Origin: Dechloromonas aromatica (nom. nud.)
GTDB taxonomy: Bacteria > Pseudomonadota > Gammaproteobacteria > Burkholderiales > Rhodocyclaceae
DNA length: 64,000 nt
Assembly (NCBI GenBank): GCA_017848965.1
Contig: JAFIHA010000049.1
Span: forward strand, 37,563-101,562
Direction: 5' to 3'
The notes under the pieces were generated by a model. It saw only the letters and a list, made by a program, of their open reading frames with translations. It did not search any database and was not told the origin of the DNA. Shown piece by piece: positions 51,650 through 58,615 of this stretch. Made by a program: the position numbers and the translations under genes. Numbering within the stretch: the first letter of the stretch is position 1; each line of letters starts with the position of its first letter.

Positions 51650-52630
51650 ATGAACTTCGTCCGCAACCTGACCCTGCGCCAGCTCCAGATCTTCGTCGTC
51701 GCCGCGCGCCACCTCAGCTACGCCCGCGCCGCCGAGGAGCTGCACCTGACGCCGCCGGCGGTGTCGATGCAGTTGAAGCAGCTCGAAGACAACGTCGGCC
51801 TGCCGCTGTTCGAACGCATGGGACGCGGCGTCGCGCTGACCGGCGCCGGTGAGCTGCTGGTCCATCACGCGCTGCGCATCCTGGGCGAGATCAAGGACGC
51901 GGAAGCCAGCCTGCAGGCGCTGAATGGCGCCGAAAGCGGCCAGATTTCGGTCGGCCTGGTCAGCACCGCCAAGTATTTCATGCCGCGCCTGCTCGCCAAG
52001 TTCGCCCAGCAACACCCCGGGGTCGATGTCCAGTTCAGCGTCGGCAACCGCCAGGCGCTGCTGCAGAAGCTGCAGGACAACGCCATCGACCTGGCGATCA
52101 TGGGCCGCATTCCGCAGGAAATCGACGCGCACGGCGAGCCGATGGCCTGCCACCCCTACGTCCTGATCGCCCCGGCCGACCACCCGCTGCGCGACGCCCG
52201 CCGCTTCGAGATGCACGAACTGCGGCACGAGACCTTCCTGCTGCGCGAGGAAGGGTCGGGCTCGCGGCGCGTCGCCGAGGAAATGTTCAAGAACCACCTG
52301 TTCACCCCGGCGCGGACGATCAGCATGGGCAGCAACGAAACGATCAAGCAGGCGGTGATGGCCGGCATGGGCGTCAGCCTGCTGTCGCTGCACACCTTGC
52401 CGCTGGAACTCAAGACCCACGCCCTGTGCCTGCTCGACGCGGTGGGCACGCCGATCGAGCGCACCTGGTACGTGGTCAACATGAGCGCCAAGCGCCTGAT
52501 GCCCGCCGCCGCCAAATTCCGCGCTTTCCTGCTCGATGAAACGGCACCCGCCCTGATCCAGGAATTCGACCGTCACCTGCTGAATCTGGAACGCCAGCCC
52601 TGCCCGTATTCCATCGACGGCAAAAACTGA
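51650..52630 (+). CDS. cbbR: LysR-type regulator CbbR
   Basis: Transcription activator of cbb genes responding to Calvin-cycle metabolites; 326 aa. N-terminal winged HTH (LTLRQLQIFVVAARHLSYARAAEEL...PPAVSMQLKQLEDNVG), then the LysR effector domain (~95-300; VGLVSTAKYFMPRLLA, REEGSGSRR, SMGSNETIKQAV). The STAKYF and SNETIKQAV wording is characteristic of CbbR. The ATG at 51650 fits the family start better than 51593. Unusually, it lies downstream of cbbMQO in the same direction rather than divergent from a cbb promoter. Confidence 0.93.
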   Translation: MNFVRNLTLRQLQIFVVAARHLSYARAAEELHLTPPAVSMQLKQLEDNVGLPLFERMGRGVALTGAGELLVHHALRILGEIKDAEASLQALNGAESGQISVGLVSTAKYFMPRLLAKFAQQHPGVDVQFSVGNRQALLQKLQDNAIDLAIMGRIPQEIDAHGEPMACHPYVLIAPADHPLRDARRFEMHELRHETFLLREEGSGSRRVAEEMFKNHLFTPARTISMGSNETIKQAVMAGMGVSLLSLHTLPLELKTHALCLLDAVGTPIERTWYVVNMSAKRLMPAAAKFRAFLLDETAPALIQEFDRHLLNLERQPCPYSIDGKN

Positions 52631-52647
52631 TCCGGCCGGCAAGCAAC

Positions 52648-52678
52648 AAAAAAGCCCCGTCAAGACAGGGCTTTTTTG
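52648..52678. terminator. Bidirectional terminator between cbbR and the tRNA scar
   Basis: AAAAAAGCCC/GGGCTTTTTT around a 10-nt loop; it can end cbbR on + and originally the tRNA-Pro on -. Confidence 0.85.
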
Positions 52679-52684
52679 TGAATT

Positions 52685-52730
52685 TGGTCGGAGTGACATG
52701 ATTCGAACATGCGACCCCTGCGTCCCGAAC
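52685..52730 (-). tRNA. 3' half of a tRNA-Pro(CGG) gene: attachment-site scar
   Basis: The - strand reads GTTCGGGACGCAGGGGTCGC, then a T-arm (ATG-TTCGAATC-AT), then CACTCCGACCA with encoded CCA. The anticodon loop TTCGGGA (anticodon CGG), the 3' anticodon stem CGCAG, variable loop, T-arm and 3' acceptor strand are all present. The D-arm and 5' acceptor are missing: the sequence stops matching a tRNA immediately 5' of the anticodon loop. A precise 3' half is what integration of a tRNA-specific element leaves at one end, so I read it as an att site; the whole tRNA should be at the other end, outside the window. Confidence 0.78.
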
Positions 52731-52837
52731 CCGATTTGACCACCTTGGCGCCAAACAGCAACAAACAAAAAAACAAACGGTAACAACGACTTATTCTGCA
52801 ACAAGACGCAAGAGGACGCAAGAAAAAGCACCAATCC

Positions 52838-52870
52838 GGAGCTCGAATGGAGCAGGATTGGAGCACGAAT
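52838..52870. repeat. Short direct repeats between the att scar and the AlpA-like gene
   Basis: GGAGCTCGAAT (52838-52848) and GGAGCACGAAT (52860-52870), 10 of 11 identical and 22 bp apart. They partly overlap an inverted repeat CCAATCC/GGATTGG (52831-52861). Position and spacing (two helical turns) resemble arm-type or excisionase sites. The rest of 52731-52967 has no gene; a TATACT -10-like box lies at 52938-52943. Confidence 0.4.
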
Positions 52871-52967
52871 CCGGCCTGTTTTTTCCCATTGCCATAATGA
52901 TGTTGGCAACTCTCGGCATATTCTGGGCAGATCGCCTTATACTGCATTTTGGCCCATCGACCTAGCC

Positions 52968-53225
52968 GTGAACACCCCATACAAACCAATCACCAAGGAA
53001 GTCGCAGCGACGCTTCTCAGCGTTTCCAAGCGAACCATCGACAACTGGATTGCCAATGGCACGCTCCCCATGCCGACAAGCATCGGCCGCCGCGTTTATT
53101 GGCACCCGGATGCTTTCCGAAAGTGGCAAGACAGCATACTGGGCGCTCAAGCTCTCGTTAGCAGCCCGATGCATTCGCTGTCACGGCGCGGACGCCCCCG
53201 CAACGTCCTGTCGTCATCGCACTAA
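52968..53225 (+). CDS. AlpA/excisionase-like HTH protein
   Basis: An 85-aa protein (GTG start) with a MerR-like winged HTH of the HTH_17/AlpA type: ITKEVAATLLSVSKRTIDNW, then IANGTLPMPTSIGRRVYWHPDAFRKW. Such proteins are excisionases or regulators of integrases in prophages and genomic islands. Its position next to the tRNA-Pro scar supports an integrative element; no integrase gene is visible in this window. It might also regulate nearby cas genes. Confidence 0.7.
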   Translation: MNTPYKPITKEVAATLLSVSKRTIDNWIANGTLPMPTSIGRRVYWHPDAFRKWQDSILGAQALVSSPMHSLSRRGRPRNVLSSSH

Positions 53226-53384
53226 AAATGGCCCTCGTAGCCGAATTCACTACGAAGCCGTTCGCTCCGTTAATTTTGCGGGGCGGCAGAGAGCTATTGG
53301 GTAGCAGTTCGTTCAATCCCAGTAGACAACACACGTAACAAGGTCAATTCCCCAAGGGAAACACCCGTTTTCTACGGTTCACAG
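53226..53384. other. Gene-free spacer downstream of cas2-3
   Basis: About 160 bp of lower-GC DNA between the AlpA-like gene and the convergent end of cas2-3. It holds an imperfect hairpin CTCGTAG...CTACGAAG (53234-53257) without a U-run. I see no ORF or CRISPR repeat in it. Confidence 0.5.
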
Positions 53385-56300
53385 CTAAAGACTAGCTATT
53401 ACTCCCTTTGGCAGATACGAAAAACCAAAGGACCTGTCCCAGCACAAAGCAGGCGGATCATTAGAACAACGTACCTGTAACTCCAATCCTGCTTCAGGAA
53501 CAATTTCCATCCCAACACAGATGGAGGACAGTTCATCCAGCTCCCAGGCTAGCCAGTCGTTAACTAGGCGATGCACTTCCCCTGCCAAAGCACGGGTCAA
53601 CCAGGGTTCAGTCTCGCCAGCTCGCGCTTGGCGCCGGAAGACCCAGGCTCCATCCACGTTCTCGGCCCGCCAAGCTTCCAGGGGTACGCCATCGCGCAAG
53701 GCGTAGCGGCTGTAGAAGGACTGAGTCATCCATTGGGAGCGGGCGTCCTCTTTTGCTTCGAGGATGCTCAAGGGCTCCTTGAGGCGGGCCCGGACGATAC
53801 GATCTTCATCCTTCGCCATCCTACCCTGGCCCAGACGCAGACGTGCATCCAAGGCGTTCAGGTCGGCGTCGGCCAGCAGGGAGAACAAATCGTGGCTGGA
53901 ATAGCGGTGGGCCATAGACCTGGACTCCAGACCTGGCCAGACAAAGCAAGGCTCGCCAGTACGCCCCTCCAGCCAGCGCCGGTTGTACTGCAGGATCGCC
54001 ACGTTGGGCTCGCTCACCGAGCGCTGGCGGTGTCGGTTGATGCGACCGGCGGTCTGAACAATGGAATGAGCGCTGGAAGGCTCGATCACCCCCCAGTCGA
54101 AATCATGGTCGCGGCCGATTTCCTCCACCGGGGTCGCCACGACGATGAAGGGCACGTCGGGCGCGGCACTGGCCGCCAGCAACCCAGTGATTTCCGCGTC
54201 CTGCACGATGTGCCCGTCGCCCCGTTTGCGGTTCAAGAGGAAATCCAGTCGCCTTTCCTTCAGATAACGCTGGATGCGGAACTCCTGGGCGTGGTAGCAC
54301 GCGACCCGGGCCAGGGGGAAGGCCAGGGCCAGGGCCCGCGCCGTGGAGATGGCCGTACTGATGTTGGCTACCCGCACCAGACCGAAGGACAGGCGCTTGC
54401 CACCCGGCCCGTTCCAGGCATGGGCCTCGTGCAAGCGCGCCACTGCAGTGGCGATAGCTTCGTGGAAGGCCGCACCGCCGCGAGTGCAGACCGGCAGCAC
54501 CCAGGCCCGCCGCACCGCCGGGCGCGGCACGGCCAGCAGGCGCTGGACATGCTCGGCAAATTGCCCGGCCAGATCCGCGTCGCTGGTGCAGGTGGTGGGC
54601 GCCGTCTGGTCATCCACGATGGCGATGCCGAAACAGGCCTGCCGTTCTTCCAGGGCGCAACGCATCTCCACGCCGCTGCGAAAGGCCCGGCACACGGCCT
54701 CGGCCACCGGCTGGGGCAGGGTCGCCGAGGAGCAGATGACGCTGCGCCCCATCAACCCCGCCACCTGTACCAGCCGCAGCACGGCCACCAGGGCGCCGGG
54801 CTCGTAGGAATCCACCTCGTCCAGCACCAGGTCGCTGTCGGCCATGCGCAGCAGGGCCGAGACATGGTGGCCCTGGCGCCCGGGTTCCCCGGCATTGATC
54901 AGGTAGTCGATGGTAGACACCAGCACCGGGGCGCCGATCACGCTGCGCAGCAGCGGCCGCCGCTCGGTCAGCACCCGCATCCATTCCGGCAGTTCCACCT
55001 CACCGCCCCGAGCGTCGTATTCGGTCGCCGGTCCTTCGCTCTCGAAAGTGCCCGCATGGGCGGCATCGTCGTCCTTGCCCGCCGCGTGCAGCCGGCTGGC
55101 GGTGCGGTCGCCGATCACCGTGGCCAGTTCGTCTTCCCCCAGACCCAGATCGTCGGCCAGGGCATCGCCGGTCTGCAGGGTCAGGCTGCGCAGGTTGAGG
55201 GCGATGGCGAAGCGGGGCCGGGGCGACAGCGCGCAGGCCAGCTTGGCGTTGGCGATGGTCTTGCCGGCGCCGGTGGCCGCCATGTTGAAGATCAGCAGCC
55301 CGCCTTGCGAACGCTCCCGCAGGGCGCTCACTGCCGCCACCGCCCGGTTCTGCCAGGCGAAACGCCCCCCTTCGTCAGCGGGCGACAGAATGTGCTCGAC
55401 GCTCTCCGTCGCCAACCCGGGCAGGCGCAGGCTGGCCAGATGCCAGGCGAAGTCGGCGGCGCGACCACCCACGGTGCGCAGGTGCCAGTCCAGGGGCTGA
55501 TCGTAGGCGCCCTCCTTGGTGTTGGCGTACAGACCACAACCCTGCACGCCTCCCGGCCGGGGGCGGGCGGAAACCCCATGGTCGGCGAGGATCAGCGCCG
55601 CCCGGGCGAGGATTGCCGCCCCTCGCCAGAAGGCCGGGCTGCGCTCCCCGGCCTTGCGGACCAGACGGGCCTGGAGCCGCTCCAGCCTTTCGAGCAGTTC
55701 GTCGGGTAATGCCCCGGCAGGTTTCAGTTCCCGGGCCCGGCAGTCTTCCAGCACATGGTTGTCGCTGGTGGGGGTCGAATTACCCTTCACCGGGCCGAAC
55801 AGGCGGTGATGGGTGGCGATCAGGTAATCCAGGGCATGCTGGGGGCTGTCGATGCCCGTATCTTCCAGTCCGCCCGGTTCGCACAGAGGCAGCTTGTTCG
55901 CCAAGGCCGACCAGGCCTGGCCCCAGTCGCGCCCCCGGCGCCGTTCCTGCAGCAGGCGCATGGATATCCACTCGTGGCGGACCGGATCGGCTTCGGGAGG
56001 GCCGCCCGCTACCGCCCGGGCCAGCTTGTCGGCAAAGAAATTGCCGGACTTGCCCAGGTCGTGCCCCAGCCCCGCCGTATGGGCCAGCAGGCCGACGATG
56101 CTGAGCCAGAAAGGCGGCGGCGCCCGGCGCCGGGTGTGACCGGCGGGGAAATGCCCTTCCGGCCCGAAGCAGTCCCGGGCGCCCACCACCCACAACAACC
56201 GCATCCGCTCCCGCCCCTCGTTGCGGTAACAGGCCACCGCCGTCTGCCGGGTGGCCGAGGCCTTGAGCAGGCCGCGCAACTCCCGCAGCCCTTCGAGGGT

Positions 56301-56411
56301 GATCGGCGTCGCCCAGGAACGGACTCCGGTGCGGATCGCGTAACTGTCCAGAATCGCCCGGCTCCGCTTCACCGCCCGCCGCTCGCAGGCTGAAATCAGG
56401 GTGATGTGCAT
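53385..56411 (-). CDS. cas3f: Cas2-Cas3 fusion, type I-F
   Basis: A 1008-aa interference nuclease-helicase fused to the adaptation subunit. Residues 1-~95 are a Cas2 domain (MHITLISACERRAVKRSRAI...). An HD nuclease follows (LGHDLGKSGNFF ~115; VRHEWIS). The SF2 helicase has Walker A ATGAGKTIANAK, DEVDSYE box, SSATLPQP, the I-F-specific TPVEEIGRDHDFDW and motif VI QTAGRINRHRQR. Somewhat shorter than the usual ~1100 aa. It is transcribed away from cas8f, and its start lies 30 bp from a degenerate CRISPR repeat. Confidence 0.95.
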   Translation of the reverse strand: MHITLISACERRAVKRSRAILDSYAIRTGVRSWATPITLEGLRELRGLLKASATRQTAVACYRNEGRERMRLLWVVGARDCFGPEGHFPAGHTRRRAPPPFWLSIVGLLAHTAGLGHDLGKSGNFFADKLARAVAGGPPEADPVRHEWISMRLLQERRRGRDWGQAWSALANKLPLCEPGGLEDTGIDSPQHALDYLIATHHRLFGPVKGNSTPTSDNHVLEDCRARELKPAGALPDELLERLERLQARLVRKAGERSPAFWRGAAILARAALILADHGVSARPRPGGVQGCGLYANTKEGAYDQPLDWHLRTVGGRAADFAWHLASLRLPGLATESVEHILSPADEGGRFAWQNRAVAAVSALRERSQGGLLIFNMAATGAGKTIANAKLACALSPRPRFAIALNLRSLTLQTGDALADDLGLGEDELATVIGDRTASRLHAAGKDDDAAHAGTFESEGPATEYDARGGEVELPEWMRVLTERRPLLRSVIGAPVLVSTIDYLINAGEPGRQGHHVSALLRMADSDLVLDEVDSYEPGALVAVLRLVQVAGLMGRSVICSSATLPQPVAEAVCRAFRSGVEMRCALEERQACFGIAIVDDQTAPTTCTSDADLAGQFAEHVQRLLAVPRPAVRRAWVLPVCTRGGAAFHEAIATAVARLHEAHAWNGPGGKRLSFGLVRVANISTAISTARALALAFPLARVACYHAQEFRIQRYLKERRLDFLLNRKRGDGHIVQDAEITGLLAASAAPDVPFIVVATPVEEIGRDHDFDWGVIEPSSAHSIVQTAGRINRHRQRSVSEPNVAILQYNRRWLEGRTGEPCFVWPGLESRSMAHRYSSHDLFSLLADADLNALDARLRLGQGRMAKDEDRIVRARLKEPLSILEAKEDARSQWMTQSFYSRYALRDGVPLEAWRAENVDGAWVFRRQARAGETEPWLTRALAGEVHRLVNDWLAWELDELSSICVGMEIVPEAGLELQVRCSNDPPALCWDRSFGFSYLPKGVIASL

Positions 56412-56441
56412 GGTGTTTGCTCAGGTCCGTGGTAGCCTTGC

Positions 56442-56521
56442 GGCCGCCACCGGGAAGGTGGTTGAGAAGTAGTTTTTCGGTGAAATACCGACAGTGTGCC
56501 GCCGTGCAGGCGGTTAAGAGA
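56442..56521 (+). CRISPR. Degenerate two-repeat mini-CRISPR in the cas promoter region
   Basis: Two diverged copies of the array repeat: 56442-56469 and 56494-56521, each identical to the 61270 array repeat at 22 of 28 positions, separated by a 24-nt guide (56470-56493). Repeat 1 keeps the exact 8-nt 5' handle TTGAGAAG; its stem changes G8 to A and C18 to T together, preserving pairing. Repeat 2 keeps the CCGCC/GGCGG stem unchanged with a GTGCA loop. Cas6f could process both, giving a handle, a 24-nt guide and a 3' hairpin. I find no clear promoter upstream of it. Confidence 0.85.
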
Positions 56522-56545
56522 ACTGGCGAAGGCCGCAAATATGTC

Positions 56546-56571
56546 CCTAGTTAGTCGGAAAAATCGCGAGC
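56546..56571 (+). promoter_or_regulatory. Putative target (CC PAM + protospacer) of the mini-CRISPR guide
   Basis: CC at 56546-56547 (the type I-F PAM) followed by a 24-bp site matching the mini-CRISPR guide at 16 positions: TAGTT at 1-5, TCGG at 8-11, AAAT at 14-17 and CGA at 20-22. Mismatches are at 6, 7, 12, 13, 18, 19, 23 and 24. The seed is perfect. It ends 3 bp upstream of the candidate -35 box of the cas8f operon, so a Cascade bound here would block that promoter, and it also lies in the upstream region of cas2-3. Confidence 0.75.
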
Positions 56572-56574
56572 AAT

Positions 56575-56603
56575 TTGACTCCCAAGAAAAAGCGGCGTAG
56601 CGT
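56575..56603 (+). promoter_or_regulatory. Candidate promoter of the cas8f-cas1 operon
   Basis: TTGACT at 56575-56580 (5 of 6 to the -35 consensus), 17-bp spacer, TAGCGT at 56598-56603 (3 of 6 to -10). Transcription would begin near 56610, about 30 bp before the ATG; a GAGGAG Shine-Dalgarno sits at 56628-56633. Weak -10, so unproven. Confidence 0.5.
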
Positions 56604-56639
56604 GCCAACATCATAGCCATCCTAATCGAGGAGCATGAC

Positions 56640-57737
56640 ATGGCACGTTCCAAGAAGCCCGCCGCCCCCGAACCCCCAGCGTGGGTCAGCCTGCCCCACG
56701 AGCTCTACGCGGCCACCTGTGCCGAACTCGTCACCTTTTCCCACAAGACCGTCAATTCCAACGCCCCGGCCGGCGGCATCCGCCTGGAACCGGGGCAGGG
56801 GCTGAAGCTGCCTTATGTCTCCGCCCGCACCCTGCTTGGGGCAGGGGAGGCGCTAGCCCTGGATTACCCAGCCAATGCCGGCAAGACGGCCACTGCGGTC
56901 AAGCAGTTGAACCAGCTCAGGGAGGGCAGTGCCACGGCTCCGGCCGACGAGGCCGAACGCATCCTGGCAACCCTGGCGGAAGCCACCGCCCAGGGCACCC
57001 AGATCGGCACCGACAAGGTTTCCCTGCGCGCCCGGCAGTTGTTGCTGCCGAAAGAAGGCGGTTACGTGGCGGTCACGCCGCTCACCGCTGGCGGGTTGAA
57101 CCGCAAGCTCCGGGCCCGGGTACGCCAGCACAACGACCATTTGAAGGAAACGCCGGACGACAGCCGGCGGCGGATTCCCTTCGCGGTGTTCGGTCTGGGG
57201 GGCTCCAACCCCCAGAACGTGGGGTCCCTGGTACGCGACATGCAGCGCCCTCTGGTCTTCTTCGCTCCCCCGGAAAACCGCCAGGTGAAGGCCATCCTCG
57301 CCCTGCATTTCCAGGGGGTGCGCATCCGCCTGCCTCGCCCCCTGCTGCGCGCTTTCCGGGACTGGTGTGTTGACTGCCGGCGACGCCATGGGGGCTTGAT
57401 CCCCACCAACATGGCTACCCGGGACGAGGAAATCGTCCACATCCGCCGCATCGCCCGGATCGTCCTGGCCCAGGGCGAAGCCGCCCGGCAGCGCCTGCTG
57501 GCCCACCGGGAGCTGCTGCCGGCGGGCGGCTCGCCCCTGGTTGCCGCCGAGGCCACCCCTCTGAACCGGGGGCTGGTGGACCCCGAGCTGCGCGACAAGG
57601 ACTGGCCCCGGACCTTTGCCCTGCACCTGGCCGGGCTGATCGCCGACCACCGTTTCGGCGATGGCCAGGAGGAGTTCCAGTTCGAACAGGCCGACATCTT
57701 CGAACTGCAGGCCATGATCGAGGAGGTGGCGCGATGA
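56640..57737 (+). CDS. csy1: Divergent Cas8f (Csy1) large subunit
   Basis: PAM-recognising large subunit of the I-F Cascade; 365 aa, shorter than the usual ~430. Csy1-like landmarks: VTFSHKTVNSNAPAGGI (compare the KFTHPDAK region), PYVSARTL (compare YVSTSSL), and FGLGGSNPQNVGSLVRDM...FFAPP, equivalent to the GGTKPQNIS...LPP core of Csy1. The overall sequence is diverged, so automatic profiles may miss it. It starts after GAGGAG, and its stop overlaps the cas5f start (ATGA). Confidence 0.8.
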   Translation: MARSKKPAAPEPPAWVSLPHELYAATCAELVTFSHKTVNSNAPAGGIRLEPGQGLKLPYVSARTLLGAGEALALDYPANAGKTATAVKQLNQLREGSATAPADEAERILATLAEATAQGTQIGTDKVSLRARQLLLPKEGGYVAVTPLTAGGLNRKLRARVRQHNDHLKETPDDSRRRIPFAVFGLGGSNPQNVGSLVRDMQRPLVFFAPPENRQVKAILALHFQGVRIRLPRPLLRAFRDWCVDCRRRHGGLIPTNMATRDEEIVHIRRIARIVLAQGEAARQRLLAHRELLPAGGSPLVAAEATPLNRGLVDPELRDKDWPRTFALHLAGLIADHRFGDGQEEFQFEQADIFELQAMIEEVAR

Positions 57738-58576
57738 GTTACCTGCTCCTGCCCCGCCTGCGCATCCGCGCCGCCAACGCCCTGGCCGGCAATCTGGCGA
57801 TCAGCCCGGCTCAGGTCCTGGCCTGCGTGCTGTTCGGCCACAACCTGGGTCTCAAGACCGGCTGCAAGCCTTTGCGCGTCGCCATCCTGCACCACGACGC
57901 CCAACTGCTGGGCGAGTACGGCAGCGATGGCTTCTACGACTTCCATCCCCAACAGCGGCGGGGTGCCAGCTTTATCGACGGGGTGGACTACTCCTCCAAG
58001 AACCCCCACGCCCTGTCGCTACAGCCCACCGCCAGCTGCCACCTGACCCTGTCGCTGCTGATCCGGGTGCAAGGCAGCGTCAACGAGCAGCGGGTTGAAC
58101 GCTTCCTGCGCAGCGCCCGCATCGCGGGCGGCAACATCGACGGCCATGCCAAGATCGAGACAGGAAACGAACTGGACGAGCTGCATCTGCCCAAGGGCTT
58201 CTGGCTGATCGAACGCAGCGACCTGCTCCAGGGTGAAGGCTCCCCGGTGGATGCTCTGGTCGCCGCCATCGGCCGCAAGCCAGCCAGGGACACAGCGCCC
58301 CCGGCCCCGTCCGACGGCACGCCGCCGCCCCTGCCCGAATCCTGGCTCGCCGCCAGCGTGCTCGGCTATGCCATGACCACCCCTTTCGAAACCCGGGCCG
58401 GCGTGCGCCAGACCGACGCGGGCGACACCCCGCCCCATGCCTTCTGTGAGCCCCTGCTCGGCCTGGTCCAGTACGTCTCCACCCGGGACTACGGCCAGCG
58501 CCCGATTCCCTGGTGGGAACACGGCTGGCTCCAGGACGACGTGTTCGTGGTCCGCCAGCAGCAGGCCCCCCAGTAA
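57734..58576 (+). CDS. csy2: Cas5f (Csy2)
   Basis: Backbone subunit that caps the 5' handle of the crRNA; 280 aa against ~320 usual. Landmarks: YLLLPRLRIRAANALAGNLAI at the start (overlapping segments), RSARIAGGNI, LPKGFWLIERSDLL, and a C-terminal PWWEHGWL like the FWRHGW end of Csy2. Coupled to cas8f by ATGA; 39-bp gap with AAAGGAGC Shine-Dalgarno before cas7f. Confidence 0.82.
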   Translation: MSYLLLPRLRIRAANALAGNLAISPAQVLACVLFGHNLGLKTGCKPLRVAILHHDAQLLGEYGSDGFYDFHPQQRRGASFIDGVDYSSKNPHALSLQPTASCHLTLSLLIRVQGSVNEQRVERFLRSARIAGGNIDGHAKIETGNELDELHLPKGFWLIERSDLLQGEGSPVDALVAAIGRKPARDTAPPAPSDGTPPPLPESWLAASVLGYAMTTPFETRAGVRQTDAGDTPPHAFCEPLLGLVQYVSTRDYGQRPIPWWEHGWLQDDVFVVRQQQAPQ

Positions 58577-58615
58577 TCCATCCGCCCCATTTCTTCCCTG
58601 CAAAGGAGCTTTCCC

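Noticed and set aside
52731-52760. Possible continuation of the tRNA-Pro gene
   Set aside because: The bases 5' of the anticodon loop do not form an anticodon stem, D-arm or 5' acceptor matching CACTCCG, so the gene is truncated.
53281-53320. GGGTAGCAGTT resembling part of the CRISPR repeat downstream of cas2-3
   Set aside because: Only the loop and a few bases agree, and the CCGCC/GGCGG stem is absent; no second repeat is nearby.
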